A DNA stretch of 64,000 bases. Origin: an uncultured Bacteroides sp. Lineage in GTDB: Bacteria; Bacteroidota; Bacteroidia; Bacteroidales; Bacteroidaceae. Shown one piece after another: positions 27,803-36,508 of the stretch. The notes under the pieces are model-generated. The model was not told the DNA's origin, did not search any database, and saw only the letters and a program-made list of their open reading frames with translations. Both the position numbers and the translations under genes were made by a program. Within the stretch, counting starts at the first letter, position 1. Every line of letters starts with the position of its first letter. The stretch covers positions 1 through 64,000 of the forward strand of contig CAMTOQ010000011.1 in the NCBI GenBank assembly GCA_947074205.1, in the 5' to 3' direction.

Positions 27803-29944
27803 ATGGCAACATTACAGAAGATCAGATCTAAGGGTCCCCTATTGGTGATCGTTATCGGGCTTGCATTGTTTGCTTTCATTGCGGGTGACGCTTGGAAGAT
27901 TATGCAACCACATCAATCGCACGACGCAGGCGAAATTAATGGAGATGCTATATCAGTACAAGAATATCAAGCTTTGATAGAAGAGTATGCTGACATCTAC
28001 AAAATGAGTTCAGGTCAACAGTCATTGACTGATGAGCAAATGACTCAAATTAAAGATGAGGTATGGCGCAACTATGTAAACAACAAACTTGTTTCTGATG
28101 AAGCAAAGAAGCTAGGTCTTACAGTTTCTAAAGAAGAAGTAAGAGCTATGATTGATGCTGGTGTAAACCCACTATTGCAACAAACTCCTTTCCGTAACCC
28201 ACAGACTGGTGCTTTTGACAAAGATATGTTGATGAAGTTTTTAGCAGACTACAGCAAAATGAACCAAACTCAAATGTCTGGTCAATATGCTGAATACTAC
28301 TCTTCACTTTACAAATTCTGGACATTCATCGAAAAAAACTTGGTTGAGTCTCGTTTGGCTGAGAAATATCAAGCTCTTATTGCAAACTCTCTTCTATCAA
28401 ACCCAGTAGAAGCTCAAGATGCTTTTGATGCTCGTGTTGATCAAAAAAATATTCTTCTTGCTGCTATCCCTTACTATTCAATTCCTGACTCTTCAATTGT
28501 AGTGAAGGAATCTGATTTGAAGGAACTTTATAACAAGAAGAAAGAGCAGTTCAGACAATATGTTGAAACACGCAATGTGAAATATATCGATGTTCAAGTA
28601 ACTGCTAGCCCAGAAGATAGAGCTGCTATCGAAAACGAAGTAGCTGAATCTACTCAAACTCTTCGTTTCACAGCAAACGAATATAGAGGTGTAGTTAATG
28701 CTTCGGGTTCTGAATATCCTTATGTAGATCTTTACTACAATGGTTCTGCTTTCCCACGTGATATCGCTTCTAGAATCGATACAGCTAAAGTTGGTGAAAC
28801 TTATGGTCCTTACTATAATGTAGCTGACAATACTATCAATTCTTTCAAAGTTGTAGCTAAGAAAGCGGCTGCAGACTCTGTAGAATATCGTCAAATTCAA
28901 GTGATGGCTGAAACTCCAGCTAAAACTCAAGCTTTGGCTGACAGTATCTATGATGCTATCCGTAAAGGTGCTTCGTTTACCGAAGTTGCTAAGATCTACG
29001 GTCAAACTGGCGAAAACATCTGGTTGACTTCTTCTCAATACGAAGGTGCAGTAATCAACGACGATAGTCAAGTGAAGTATATCTCTACTATCAACGACAT
29101 GGCTCCTAACGAAATTCAAAATGTTGAACTTGGTCAAGGTAACATCATTCTTCAAGTAACTAAGAAAGCTGACGTGAAGAATAAGTATAAAGTTGCTGTT
29201 ATTAAGCGTCCTGTAACTTTCAGCAATGAAACTTACAACCGTGAGTATAACAAGTTTAGCCAATTCGTAGCTTCTAACCCAACTCTAGCTCAACTTGAAG
29301 CTAATGCTGAAGAGTCAGGTTACCGTCTTCTTGAAAGAGATGATTTGTATAACTCTGAGCACGGTATAGGTAGCGTTAAGGGTACTAAAGAAGCTTTAAG
29401 ATGGGCTTTTGCTGCAAAAACTGGTGATGTATCTGGTTTGTATGAGTGTGGCGATAACGATAGATTGATGGTAGTTGCTGTGTCAAACATTACTCCAGAA
29501 GGATATCGTCCATTGAAAGCTGTACAAAGCCAACTACGTGCTGAAGTTGTTAAAGACAAAAAAGCTGCTAAGATTATCGCTGATATGAAAGCTGCTAACG
29601 CTACAACTATCGCTCAATATGCTGGTATGAAAGATGCAGTAAGCGACTCAGTGAATATGGTTACTTTTGCAGCTCCTGCTTATGTGCCAGCATTGCGTAG
29701 CAGCGAACCACTTGTTAGTGCTTATGCTTCTGTAGCTAAAATCAATCAGTTGAGCGCACCTATCCAAGGTAACGCAGGTGTGTTTGTACTTCAAGTTTAC
29801 GGCGAAGACAAACTTACTGAAACTTACGATCAGAAGTCAGAAGAAGAAAAACTAGAGAACATGAATGTTCGTATGGTTTCTCGTCTAATGAACGACTTGT
29901 ATATGAAAGCAAATGTAGTAGACGGTCGTTACCTCTTCTTCTAA
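27803..29944 (+). CDS. PpiD-like membrane-anchored peptidyl-prolyl isomerase
   Basis: 713 residues. One N-terminal transmembrane helix (about 13-30) anchors a large periplasmic protein. A SurA-N-like chaperone region (about 35-225) has the EINGDAISVQEYQALIEEYADIY start. A parvulin-type domain (about 345-450) has VEYRQIQVMAETPAKTQALADSIYDAIRKGASFTEVAK, and a C-terminal helical part resembles the N-terminal one. It would help newly translocated outer-membrane proteins fold. The parvulin domain is diverged, so isomerase activity is uncertain. Codon use indicates high expression. A terminator follows. Confidence 0.85.
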   Translation: MATLQKIRSKGPLLVIVIGLALFAFIAGDAWKIMQPHQSHDAGEINGDAISVQEYQALIEEYADIYKMSSGQQSLTDEQMTQIKDEVWRNYVNNKLVSDEAKKLGLTVSKEEVRAMIDAGVNPLLQQTPFRNPQTGAFDKDMLMKFLADYSKMNQTQMSGQYAEYYSSLYKFWTFIEKNLVESRLAEKYQALIANSLLSNPVEAQDAFDARVDQKNILLAAIPYYSIPDSSIVVKESDLKELYNKKKEQFRQYVETRNVKYIDVQVTASPEDRAAIENEVAESTQTLRFTANEYRGVVNASGSEYPYVDLYYNGSAFPRDIASRIDTAKVGETYGPYYNVADNTINSFKVVAKKAAADSVEYRQIQVMAETPAKTQALADSIYDAIRKGASFTEVAKIYGQTGENIWLTSSQYEGAVINDDSQVKYISTINDMAPNEIQNVELGQGNIILQVTKKADVKNKYKVAVIKRPVTFSNETYNREYNKFSQFVASNPTLAQLEANAEESGYRLLERDDLYNSEHGIGSVKGTKEALRWAFAAKTGDVSGLYECGDNDRLMVVAVSNITPEGYRPLKAVQSQLRAEVVKDKKAAKIIADMKAANATTIAQYAGMKDAVSDSVNMVTFAAPAYVPALRSSEPLVSAYASVAKINQLSAPIQGNAGVFVLQVYGEDKLTETYDQKSEEEKLENMNVRMVSRLMNDLYMKANVVDGRYLFF

Positions 29945-29967
29945 ACCTCATATATAATTAATATACA

Positions 29968-30007
29968 AACGGGATCATTCTATTAAATTAGGATGGTCCC
30001 GTTTTGC
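29968..30007 (+). terminator. terminator of the PpiD-like gene
   Basis: A 13-pair stem (29968-29980 with 29991-30003, two wobble pairs) with GGGA/TCCC near its base is followed by TTTTG. Confidence 0.75.
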
Positions 30008-30087
30008 TATAAGTGCCTTTGAGAGCTGTGATAAAATACGTCAAATCTCAATTAATTGTAAGGTAATTCCTTTTCAAGTTTGTTATA

Positions 30088-30119
30088 TTGTAAGAATTGC
30101 GTAAGTTTGATTATTTTTG
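30088..30119 (+). promoter_or_regulatory. promoter of the rlmN-secG operon
   Basis: TTG at 30088-30090 and TATTTTTG at 30112-30119 are separated by 21 bases. The start codon follows 32 bases later. Confidence 0.6.
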
Positions 30120-30151
30120 TAGTCAATTATTTTTTCTACTGATATAGATAT

Positions 30152-31186
30152 ATGACAAAGATACCTCTTTTAGGAATGACTCTAACCGAGTTGCAGAGTG
30201 TTGTGAAGCACGTAGGAATGCCCGCATTTACAGCCAAACAAATAGCCTCGTGGCTATATGTGAAAAAGGTTAATAGCATCGATGAGATGACTAACCTCTC
30301 TTTAAAGGCGCGTGCAGATTTAAATGAAAACTATTGTGTTGGACTAGAGGCTCCTGTCGAAAGTATGGCATCAGTCGATGGCACCATCAAGTATCTATAT
30401 AAAGTAGGAGACGATAAGTTTATCGAGGCCGTTTATATTCCCGATAATGAAAGAGCTACTCTATGTGTATCCTCACAGGTAGGATGCAAGATGAACTGTA
30501 AGTTCTGTATGACGGGTAAGCAAGGCTTTCTTGCTAATCTTACAGCCAACCAGATATTGAATCAGATTCAAGCACTTCCCGAGAGAGATAACCTCACCAA
30601 CATAGTATTGATGGGTATGGGTGAACCTCTTGATAACCTCGACGAGGTGTTGAAGGCTTTGGAGATTATTACTGCCCCTTACGGCTATGCTTGGAGTCCT
30701 AAACGCATCACTTTGTCCACTGTTGGACTTCGTAAAGGTCTTCAACGTTTCATCGAAGAGAGTGAGTGCCACTTAGCTATTAGTTTGCATGCACCTTTCA
30801 AGCAGCTACGAAGCGAGCTAATGCCTGCCGAGAAAGCTTTCCCAGCAACAGAGATGTTGGATCTTCTACAACAATATGACTTTAGCAAACAGCGTCGTCT
30901 ATCTTTCGAATACATTATGTTTAAAGGAGTGAATGATACGTTGCCTTATGCTAAGGAGCTCCTTAAGATGCTACGTTCGCTCGACTGTAGAGTTAATCTT
31001 ATTCGTTTCCATGCTATTCCCGGAGTAGACCTAGAAGGTGCTGACTTGGAAACCATGACGGTGTTTCGCGATTATTTAACTTCTCGTGGCGTGCACACCA
31101 CTATTCGTGCTTCGCGTGGAGAAGATATATTCGCAGCTTGTGGCATGCTTTCAACAGCCAAAAACTCCGATAATCAGGTCGATTGA
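30152..31186 (+). CDS. rlmN: 23S rRNA/tRNA adenine C2 methyltransferase RlmN
   Basis: Radical-SAM enzyme that makes 2-methyladenosine in 23S rRNA (A2503) and some tRNAs. The 344-residue protein has the 4Fe-4S motif CxxxCxxC at Cys112, Cys116 and Cys119. The first mechanistic Cys appears at 105 in ATLCVSSQ, and the methylated C-terminal Cys at about 330 in AACGML. GMGEPLDN and SLHAPF are further family motifs. It is the first gene of a compact seven-gene plus-strand run; gaps downstream are 63, 21, 27, -14, 4 and 7 bases. Confidence 0.95.
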   Translation: MTKIPLLGMTLTELQSVVKHVGMPAFTAKQIASWLYVKKVNSIDEMTNLSLKARADLNENYCVGLEAPVESMASVDGTIKYLYKVGDDKFIEAVYIPDNERATLCVSSQVGCKMNCKFCMTGKQGFLANLTANQILNQIQALPERDNLTNIVLMGMGEPLDNLDEVLKALEIITAPYGYAWSPKRITLSTVGLRKGLQRFIEESECHLAISLHAPFKQLRSELMPAEKAFPATEMLDLLQQYDFSKQRRLSFEYIMFKGVNDTLPYAKELLKMLRSLDCRVNLIRFHAIPGVDLEGADLETMTVFRDYLTSRGVHTTIRASRGEDIFAACGMLSTAKNSDNQVD

Positions 31187-31249
31187 TAAGTTGTCGATTA
31201 AATCAATATCAGATATTATAGTTTTCTTAATGAATAAAATGTTATCCTT

Positions 31250-32269
31250 ATGAAAAAGTATCTCGCAAACATTTGTATTATAGTTACTGTACTGCTTTTC
31301 GCTTCTTGTGGAACAAGACACACTTCAAGCGGTAGACCTTATGAAATATTAGTTGTAATAGGTCATGATACATGGGAAAGTCCTGCTGGTAGAGCATTGT
31401 ATGATGTTCTAAATACTGATATACCCGGAATGCCGGAATCAGAGAGATATTTCCGTATTATGCATACACCAATGGGTAGTTTCGACTCAACAATGAAGTT
31501 GGTTCGCAACATCATTATTGTTGAGATTAAGGATATCTACACAAAGGCAGCTTTTAAGGTAGCACGCAATGTGTATTCATCTCCACAGTTGATTCTTACT
31601 ATACAAGCTCCCGACAGAAAGTCTTTTGAACAGTTTATCGAAGAAAACGGTCAGCAGATAGTTGATGTCTTCACTAAGGCCGAAATGAATAGACAAATCA
31701 AAGGCTTGGAGACGAAGCATGATGACTATATTTACAATTATGTGAAGCAAAATTTTGGCTCGGAGATTTGGTTACCATCTGAACTGAATACCTCTAAGGT
31801 GGGTGAAGATTTCTTCTGGGCATCAAATAATACAGCCACAGGTCATCAAAACTTTGTGATCTACTCTTATCCTTATACCGATAAGGATACCTTCACTAAG
31901 GAGTACTTTGTAAATAAACGCGACTCATTTATGCTCGCCAACATACCTGGATCATTCCCTAATTCATATATGTCAACCGATTCATTGTTCACAGAAGTGA
32001 AACCTATCAATGTGCAGGGTGAATATGCTTTAGAAGCTCGTGGCTTGTGGCGTATGCGAGGTGGCGATTTTATGGGTGGCCCATTTGTATCGCATACACG
32101 TCTTGATAAGGAAAATCAGCGAATAATTGTTGCAGAAGTATTTGTATACTCTCCTGATAAAAAGAAGGGTAACATGATTCGCAATCTTGAATCCTCATTG
32201 TATACACTACGTCTTCCTGGAGCTATAGCCTCTAAAGATGCTGAGGAAACAGTAATAATTGAAGAATAA
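31250..32269 (+). CDS. DUF4837 lipoprotein
   Basis: 339 residues. The signal peptide carries a lipobox, FASC, with Cys20. The mature protein begins GTRHTSSGRPYEILVVIG and contains ESPAGRALYDVL and LWRMRGGDFMGGPFVSH, which I recognise as the Bacteroidota family DUF4837; its function is unknown. The mature start has Gly-Thr-Arg after Cys rather than a run of acidic residues, so I cannot predict surface export. It sits 21 bases before pdxA in the rlmN operon. Confidence 0.8.
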   Translation: MKKYLANICIIVTVLLFASCGTRHTSSGRPYEILVVIGHDTWESPAGRALYDVLNTDIPGMPESERYFRIMHTPMGSFDSTMKLVRNIIIVEIKDIYTKAAFKVARNVYSSPQLILTIQAPDRKSFEQFIEENGQQIVDVFTKAEMNRQIKGLETKHDDYIYNYVKQNFGSEIWLPSELNTSKVGEDFFWASNNTATGHQNFVIYSYPYTDKDTFTKEYFVNKRDSFMLANIPGSFPNSYMSTDSLFTEVKPINVQGEYALEARGLWRMRGGDFMGGPFVSHTRLDKENQRIIVAEVFVYSPDKKKGNMIRNLESSLYTLRLPGAIASKDAEETVIIEE

Positions 32270-32290
32270 TTTCATATAATAAAGCAATAC

Positions 32291-33388
32291 ATGAAAGATA
32301 ACAAAATAAGAATAGGCATCACTCAAGGAGATATAAACGGGGTGGGCTATGAGGTGATATTAAAGACTTTTGCCGACCCTATGATGTTGGAGCTTTGTAC
32401 ACCTATTATATATGGCTCGCCTAAAGTAGCTACTTATCATAGAAAAGCGCTTGACATTACTGCTAACTTTAGCATTATTAATACTGCTGCCGACGCTGCA
32501 TCCAATAAGTTGAGCATTGTCAACTGTACAGACGACGAAGTAAAAGTGGAATTTGCTAAAGCTGATGCAGAAGCGGGTAAAGCTGCGCTTGCTGCCCTTG
32601 AAAAAGCAGTAGAAGAATATAGAGAAGGTTTGATTGACATGATTGTCACTGCGCCTATCAATAAGAATACTATTCAGTCGGAAGATTTTGCTTTCGCCGG
32701 ACATACTGAATACATTGAGCAACGTCTAGGAGATGGCAAGAAGTCGTTGATGATTTTGCTGAAAGATGATTTTAGAGTAGCCTTAGTTACCGGTCATATT
32801 CCGGTAAAAGATATCGCTTCATCTATCACAAAGGAACGTATTCAAGAGAAGATCGTTATTTTGAATCGTTCTTTGAAGCAAGACTTTGGAATTAGTGCTC
32901 CACGCATTGCGGTGCTAGCGCTTAACCCACACTCGGGCGATGGTGGTTTGTTGGGTGTAGAAGAACAAGAAATCATTAAGCCTGCCATCGAAGAGATGTC
33001 GAAAAGAGGAATCTTATGCTATGGACCTTTTGCCGCAGATGGCTTTATGGGATCGGGCAACTTCGAGCATTTCGATGCAGTGTTGGCTATGTACCACGAT
33101 CAAGGATTGACTCCATTCAAGGTGTTGGCCATGGAAGATGGCGTGAACTTTACGGCAGGATTGCCCGTTATTCGTACGTCACCTGCGCATGGCACTGCTT
33201 ATGATATTGCAGGTAAAGGTGTGGCTTCGGAAGCTTCTTTCCGTAGTGCCGTGTACGAGGCTATCGATATACATCGTAATCGCGATCGTTATGCTGAAGC
33301 AACTGCTCATCCTCTTCGTAAACAGTATTACGAGAAACGTGACGACAGTGACAAGCTGAAGCTAGACACTGTAGAAGACGATTTATAG
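32291..33388 (+). CDS. pdxA: 4-hydroxythreonine-4-phosphate dehydrogenase
   Basis: Oxidises 4-phosphohydroxy-threonine in vitamin B6 synthesis, supplying the substrate of PdxJ. The 365-residue protein has the family motifs ITQGDINGVGYEV at the N-terminus, FAGHTEYIEQ, VTGHIPVKDI, YHDQGLTPFK and AGLPVIRTSPAHGTAYDIAGKG, which supply the metal-binding His residues. It is slightly longer than the E. coli enzyme (329), with an insertion around residues 50-105 that is usual in this phylum. It lies in the rlmN-secG operon. Confidence 0.94.
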   Translation: MKDNKIRIGITQGDINGVGYEVILKTFADPMMLELCTPIIYGSPKVATYHRKALDITANFSIINTAADAASNKLSIVNCTDDEVKVEFAKADAEAGKAALAALEKAVEEYREGLIDMIVTAPINKNTIQSEDFAFAGHTEYIEQRLGDGKKSLMILLKDDFRVALVTGHIPVKDIASSITKERIQEKIVILNRSLKQDFGISAPRIAVLALNPHSGDGGLLGVEEQEIIKPAIEEMSKRGILCYGPFAADGFMGSGNFEHFDAVLAMYHDQGLTPFKVLAMEDGVNFTAGLPVIRTSPAHGTAYDIAGKGVASEASFRSAVYEAIDIHRNRDRYAEATAHPLRKQYYEKRDDSDKLKLDTVEDDL

Positions 33389-33415
33389 AATCTATTTTAA
33401 TGAATAATTTGTGAT

Positions 33416-34624
33416 ATGACTAAAACTGAAATTCAACAAGTGAAATTGCGATTTGGTATCATAGGCAACTCAGAAGAGTTGGCTCGTGATATAGATATTG
33501 CTATTCAAGTAGCTCCTACCGACTTATCTGTATTGATAATGGGGGAGAGTGGTGTTGGTAAGGAAAGTTTTCCGCAAATCATTCATCAATACAGTAAGCG
33601 TAAGCATGGACAGTATATAGCTGTCAACTGTGGTGCTATACCCGAAGGTACAATAGACTCTGAGCTTTTTGGGCATGAGAAAGGGGCCTTTACGGGCGCT
33701 ATAGGCGAACGAAAAGGCTACTTTGGCGAGGCCAATGGTGGTACTATCTTCCTCGATGAAGTTGGTGAGCTGCCTCTGCCTACTCAAGCTCGTTTGCTCC
33801 GTGTATTGGAGAGTGGCGAGTTCATTAAAGTCGGCTCCTCGAAGGTTCAAAAGACAGATGTGCGTATCGTTGCGGCTACCAATGTGAATTTGACGCAGGC
33901 CATTCAAGACGGTAAATTCAGAGAGGATTTGTATTATCGTCTCAACACTGTGCCCATCATCGTGCCTCCCCTACGAGAAAGAGGTGATGATGTGCTACTG
34001 CTGTTTAGAAAGTTTGCAGCCGACTTTGCCGAGAAGTATCGCATGCCATCTATTCAGCTTACTGACGATGCCAAGCAGATGTTAGTGGCCTATCCATGGC
34101 CCGGTAATATTCGACAGCTTAAAAATATCACAGAACAGATCTCTATTATTGAAACTAATAGGGATATAGACGCTTCTATACTTAGAAGGTATCTGCCCGA
34201 TGCCAATACACAAAGGTTCCCTACTGTTGTCACTAACTCATCTTCATCAACAAGTTTTGAGAGCGAACGAGAGATACTTTATTCGGTGCTCTTTGATATG
34301 CGTAAGGAGGTAGCCGAGTTAAAGAGTATGGTTCACGACTTGATGGCCGAAAGAGGTGCGGTGTCTAGAGTACCACAGACGATGACCCCCGTTAGCTCTG
34401 TGCCTGCTATCATACAAACCGTGAAAGCTCCTACACTTGATGAAGGTGAAATACTGGACCCTGAGTATATATCGGCAGAACCCTTATCACTAGACGAGGC
34501 CGAAAAAGAACTGATTCGCAAGGCCCTGATCAAACACAATGGCAAACGTAAAAGCGCTGCACAAGATCTCAACATATCTGAGCGCACACTATATAGAAAA
34601 ATAAAAGAATATGGCTTGGACTAA
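33416..34624 (+). CDS. sigma-54-dependent transcription activator without a receiver domain
   Basis: 402 residues. A short N-terminus (about 15 residues) leads straight into an AAA+ domain. Walker A, GESGVGKE, is at 43-50, the sigma-54 contact loop GAFTGA at 90-95 and Walker B, IFLDEVGEL, near 110; RLNTVPIIVPPLRER follows. A linker (about 255-350) precedes a Fis-type helix-turn-helix at about 365-402 (KHNGKRKSAAQDLNISERTLYRKIKEYGL). No phospho-receiver or GAF domain is present, so control must come from expression, a partner protein or the linker. Its end overlaps lptE by 14 bases. Confidence 0.9.
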   Translation: MTKTEIQQVKLRFGIIGNSEELARDIDIAIQVAPTDLSVLIMGESGVGKESFPQIIHQYSKRKHGQYIAVNCGAIPEGTIDSELFGHEKGAFTGAIGERKGYFGEANGGTIFLDEVGELPLPTQARLLRVLESGEFIKVGSSKVQKTDVRIVAATNVNLTQAIQDGKFREDLYYRLNTVPIIVPPLRERGDDVLLLFRKFAADFAEKYRMPSIQLTDDAKQMLVAYPWPGNIRQLKNITEQISIIETNRDIDASILRRYLPDANTQRFPTVVTNSSSSTSFESEREILYSVLFDMRKEVAELKSMVHDLMAERGAVSRVPQTMTPVSSVPAIIQTVKAPTLDEGEILDPEYISAEPLSLDEAEKELIRKALIKHNGKRKSAAQDLNISERTLYRKIKEYGLD

Positions 34625-35132
34625 AGCAACTGCGCGTTGGTGCGCACTTTTGACACTTCCTTTTTTATTGTTGGCTTGTTCGATATCGTACAAGTTCAAT
34701 GGCTCGTCTATTAACTACGACAAGGTAAAAACTATTACTATTGATCTTTTCCCAATTAAATCGGCTTATGTATATGCTCCGTTGGGGACTACCTTCAATG
34801 ATCAGCTGAAAGATATCTTTGTGCGTCAAACGCGCCTAGAATTGGTGCGTATGAATGGTGACCTTCAGATTGAGGGAGAGATTACCGGCTACAACCAGTT
34901 CAATGAGGCTGTGCAGTCTGATGGTTATTCGTCGACTACTAAGCTGACAATCACTGTCAACGTGCGTTTTGTTAACAATACCAACCATACCGAAGACTTC
35001 GAACGTCAGTTCTCGGCTTTCCGTACCTACGACTCTAGTCAGTTGTTGACGGCTGTGCAAGACCCACTTATTGCCGAGATGGTTCAAGAGATAGTTGAAC
35101 AGATTTTTAATGCAACCGTAGCCAACTGGTAA
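34611..35132 (+). CDS. lptE: LPS assembly lipoprotein LptE
   Basis: 173 residues. The signal peptide ends in a lipobox, LLAC, at Cys23; the mature start, SISYKFNGSSI, is typical of Bacteroidota LptE. The rest (TFNDQLKDIFVRQTRLELVRMNGDLQIEGEITGY) forms the expected two-layer alpha/beta fold. LptE plugs the LptD barrel that inserts LPS in the outer leaflet. The start codon lies inside the sigma-54 activator gene, so the two are translationally coupled. Confidence 0.85.
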   Translation: MAWTKATARWCALLTLPFLLLACSISYKFNGSSINYDKVKTITIDLFPIKSAYVYAPLGTTFNDQLKDIFVRQTRLELVRMNGDLQIEGEITGYNQFNEAVQSDGYSSTTKLTITVNVRFVNNTNHTEDFERQFSAFRTYDSSQLLTAVQDPLIAEMVQEIVEQIFNATVANW

Positions 35133-35136
35133 ACGT

Positions 35137-35913
35137 ATGATGACAGTTTCTTTGACCGAACTAGTTCATCATCCAGAGAAGTTGAACAGTGAAACGCTAT
35201 ACGAGTTGCGCTTATTGGTGTCACGCTATCCCTATTCGCAAGTACTTCGTATTCTGCTTTTAAAAAATCTCTATTTATTAAAAGATAACAGCTTCGGGGC
35301 TGAGCTTCGAAAGGCAGCGCTATATGTAACCGATCGTTCTCAATTGTTTCAGCTCATCGAAAGTGAGCGATACAAGGTACGTGCATCTAAAAAGTCTTCA
35401 GAAGAAGAGGTTGTAGTCGAAGAAGATCCTTCACTTGACCGTACGCTTACTTTGATCGACTCTTTCCTATCTACCTTGTCTGAGGAGGAAATGCAGATAT
35501 CTCAGTCCTTGGATTATGCAGTAGATTATACGAGCTATTTGCTGGAACAAGATGATATAACCACTGCTGATGGAGAAACTGCATCTTCCACCGAAAGCTT
35601 TGAGCTTATAGACAACTACATTGCTCGCAGTGAAACAGATACTCCAGTGCTGTCGGTGGTTGATAAAGAGGGTGAAATAGGAATTGAACATGCTCCTGCC
35701 GACTCGTTATCTCCACAGTTAGTGATTACAGAAGATGATGAGGAAGAGTTTTTTACGGAGACATTAGCCAAAATCTACATAAAACAGCATCGATACAATA
35801 AAGCACTCGAAATTATTAAAAAGTTGAGCTTGAAATATCCAAAAAAAAATGCTTACTTTGCAGAACAAATTACACATTTGGAAGAATTGATTATTAACAG
35901 TAAATCAAAATAA
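35137..35913 (+). CDS. cytoplasmic protein with a C-terminal TPR
   Basis: 258 residues, no signal peptide. The N-terminus (LNSETLYELRLLVSRYPYSQVLRILLLKNLYLL) is helical, the middle (about 85-190) is acidic and of low complexity, and the end is one TPR-like helix pair (TLAKIYIKQHRYNKALEIIKKLSLKYPKKNAYFAEQI). It lies 4 bases after lptE and 7 bases before secG. I recognise it as a conserved neighbour of secG in Bacteroides but not as a named family. Function unknown. Confidence 0.7.
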   Translation: MMTVSLTELVHHPEKLNSETLYELRLLVSRYPYSQVLRILLLKNLYLLKDNSFGAELRKAALYVTDRSQLFQLIESERYKVRASKKSSEEEVVVEEDPSLDRTLTLIDSFLSTLSEEEMQISQSLDYAVDYTSYLLEQDDITTADGETASSTESFELIDNYIARSETDTPVLSVVDKEGEIGIEHAPADSLSPQLVITEDDEEEFFTETLAKIYIKQHRYNKALEIIKKLSLKYPKKNAYFAEQITHLEELIINSKSK

Positions 35914-35920
35914 CGAAACA

Positions 35921-36253
35921 ATGTACTTATTCTTTATTATTTTAATGGTTGTCGCTGCCATTTTCCTATGCATTATTGTACTTATTCAAAACTCTAAAGG
36001 CGGTGGTCTAGCATCTAGCTTCTCTTCGTCTAATGCAATTATGGGTGTGCGTAAAACTACTGACATTCTTGAAAAAACGACTTGGGGTCTTGCTGCTTTT
36101 CTAGTAATCCTAAGTATTGCTATCGCTTATGTTACTCCTTCTCCTTCTGCTAGCGAAGGTGTGATGATAGAACAAGCAGTTGAGCTTGACGCAACTAACC
36201 CTTACACAATGCCTCAAACTCCAGCAGCTGAGCCTGAAACTGGTAATGAATAA
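35921..36253 (+). CDS. secG: preprotein translocase subunit SecG
   Basis: 110 residues. Two transmembrane helices (about 2-20 and 54-72) are joined by a loop with the family motif IQNSKGGGLASSFS. The C-terminal tail (about 75-110) is acidic and proline-rich. SecG stabilises the SecYE channel during export. It is the last gene of the rlmN operon and is followed by a strong terminator. Confidence 0.92.
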   Translation: MYLFFIILMVVAAIFLCIIVLIQNSKGGGLASSFSSSNAIMGVRKTTDILEKTTWGLAAFLVILSIAIAYVTPSPSASEGVMIEQAVELDATNPYTMPQTPAAEPETGNE

Positions 36254-36281
36254 TTAGTATATATAATATACTTCATATAAT

Positions 36282-36322
36282 AAAAAAGGTTGAAACTGTT
36301 TCATACGGTTTCAACCTTTTTT
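36282..36322. terminator. secG terminator
   Basis: A perfect 15-base stem (36282-36296 with 36308-36322), A6-GGTTGAAAC and its complement ending in T6. The A6/T6 flanks make it usable for the convergent helicase gene as well. Confidence 0.9.
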
Positions 36323-36366
36323 ATTTGCCTATACTTCACCTCTTTTACCCCCTCTTTTGGCCCCGT

Positions 36367-36476
36367 TGGTGAGTAGCCTTCGCCACCGTGCTGAGTAGCC
36401 CTTGCTACCGAGCAGGCAAGCCCTTGCCACCACGGTGAGTAGCCTTACTCACCAAACCATATAACCCTTGTTTGCT
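36367..36476. repeat. 22-base modular repeat element, copy 3 (five units)
   Basis: Five units at an exact 22-base period. Unit 36367: tggtgag, TAGCCTTC, gccaccg. Unit 36389: tgctgag, TAGCCCTT, gctaccg. Unit 36411: agcaggc, AAGCCCTT, gccacca. Unit 36433: cggtgag, TAGCCTTA, ctcacca. Unit 36455 (weak): aaccata, TAACCCTT, gtttgct. Outer ends pair as TTGGTGAGTA (36366-36375) with TACTCACCAA (36446-36455). Inside this, CACCGTG (36384-36390) pairs with CACGGTG (36431-36437), and GGCAAG (36415-36420) with CTTGCC (36423-36428). It lies between the secG terminator and the convergent helicase gene. Confidence 0.88.
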
Positions 36477-36508
36477 TATAATATCAGGATGTCTTGATAT
36501 ACAGGAGT

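Noticed and set aside
36367..36476. CRISPR array
   Set aside because: Units are contiguous with no spacers of constant length, 22 bases is too short, the arms vary, and there are no cas genes.
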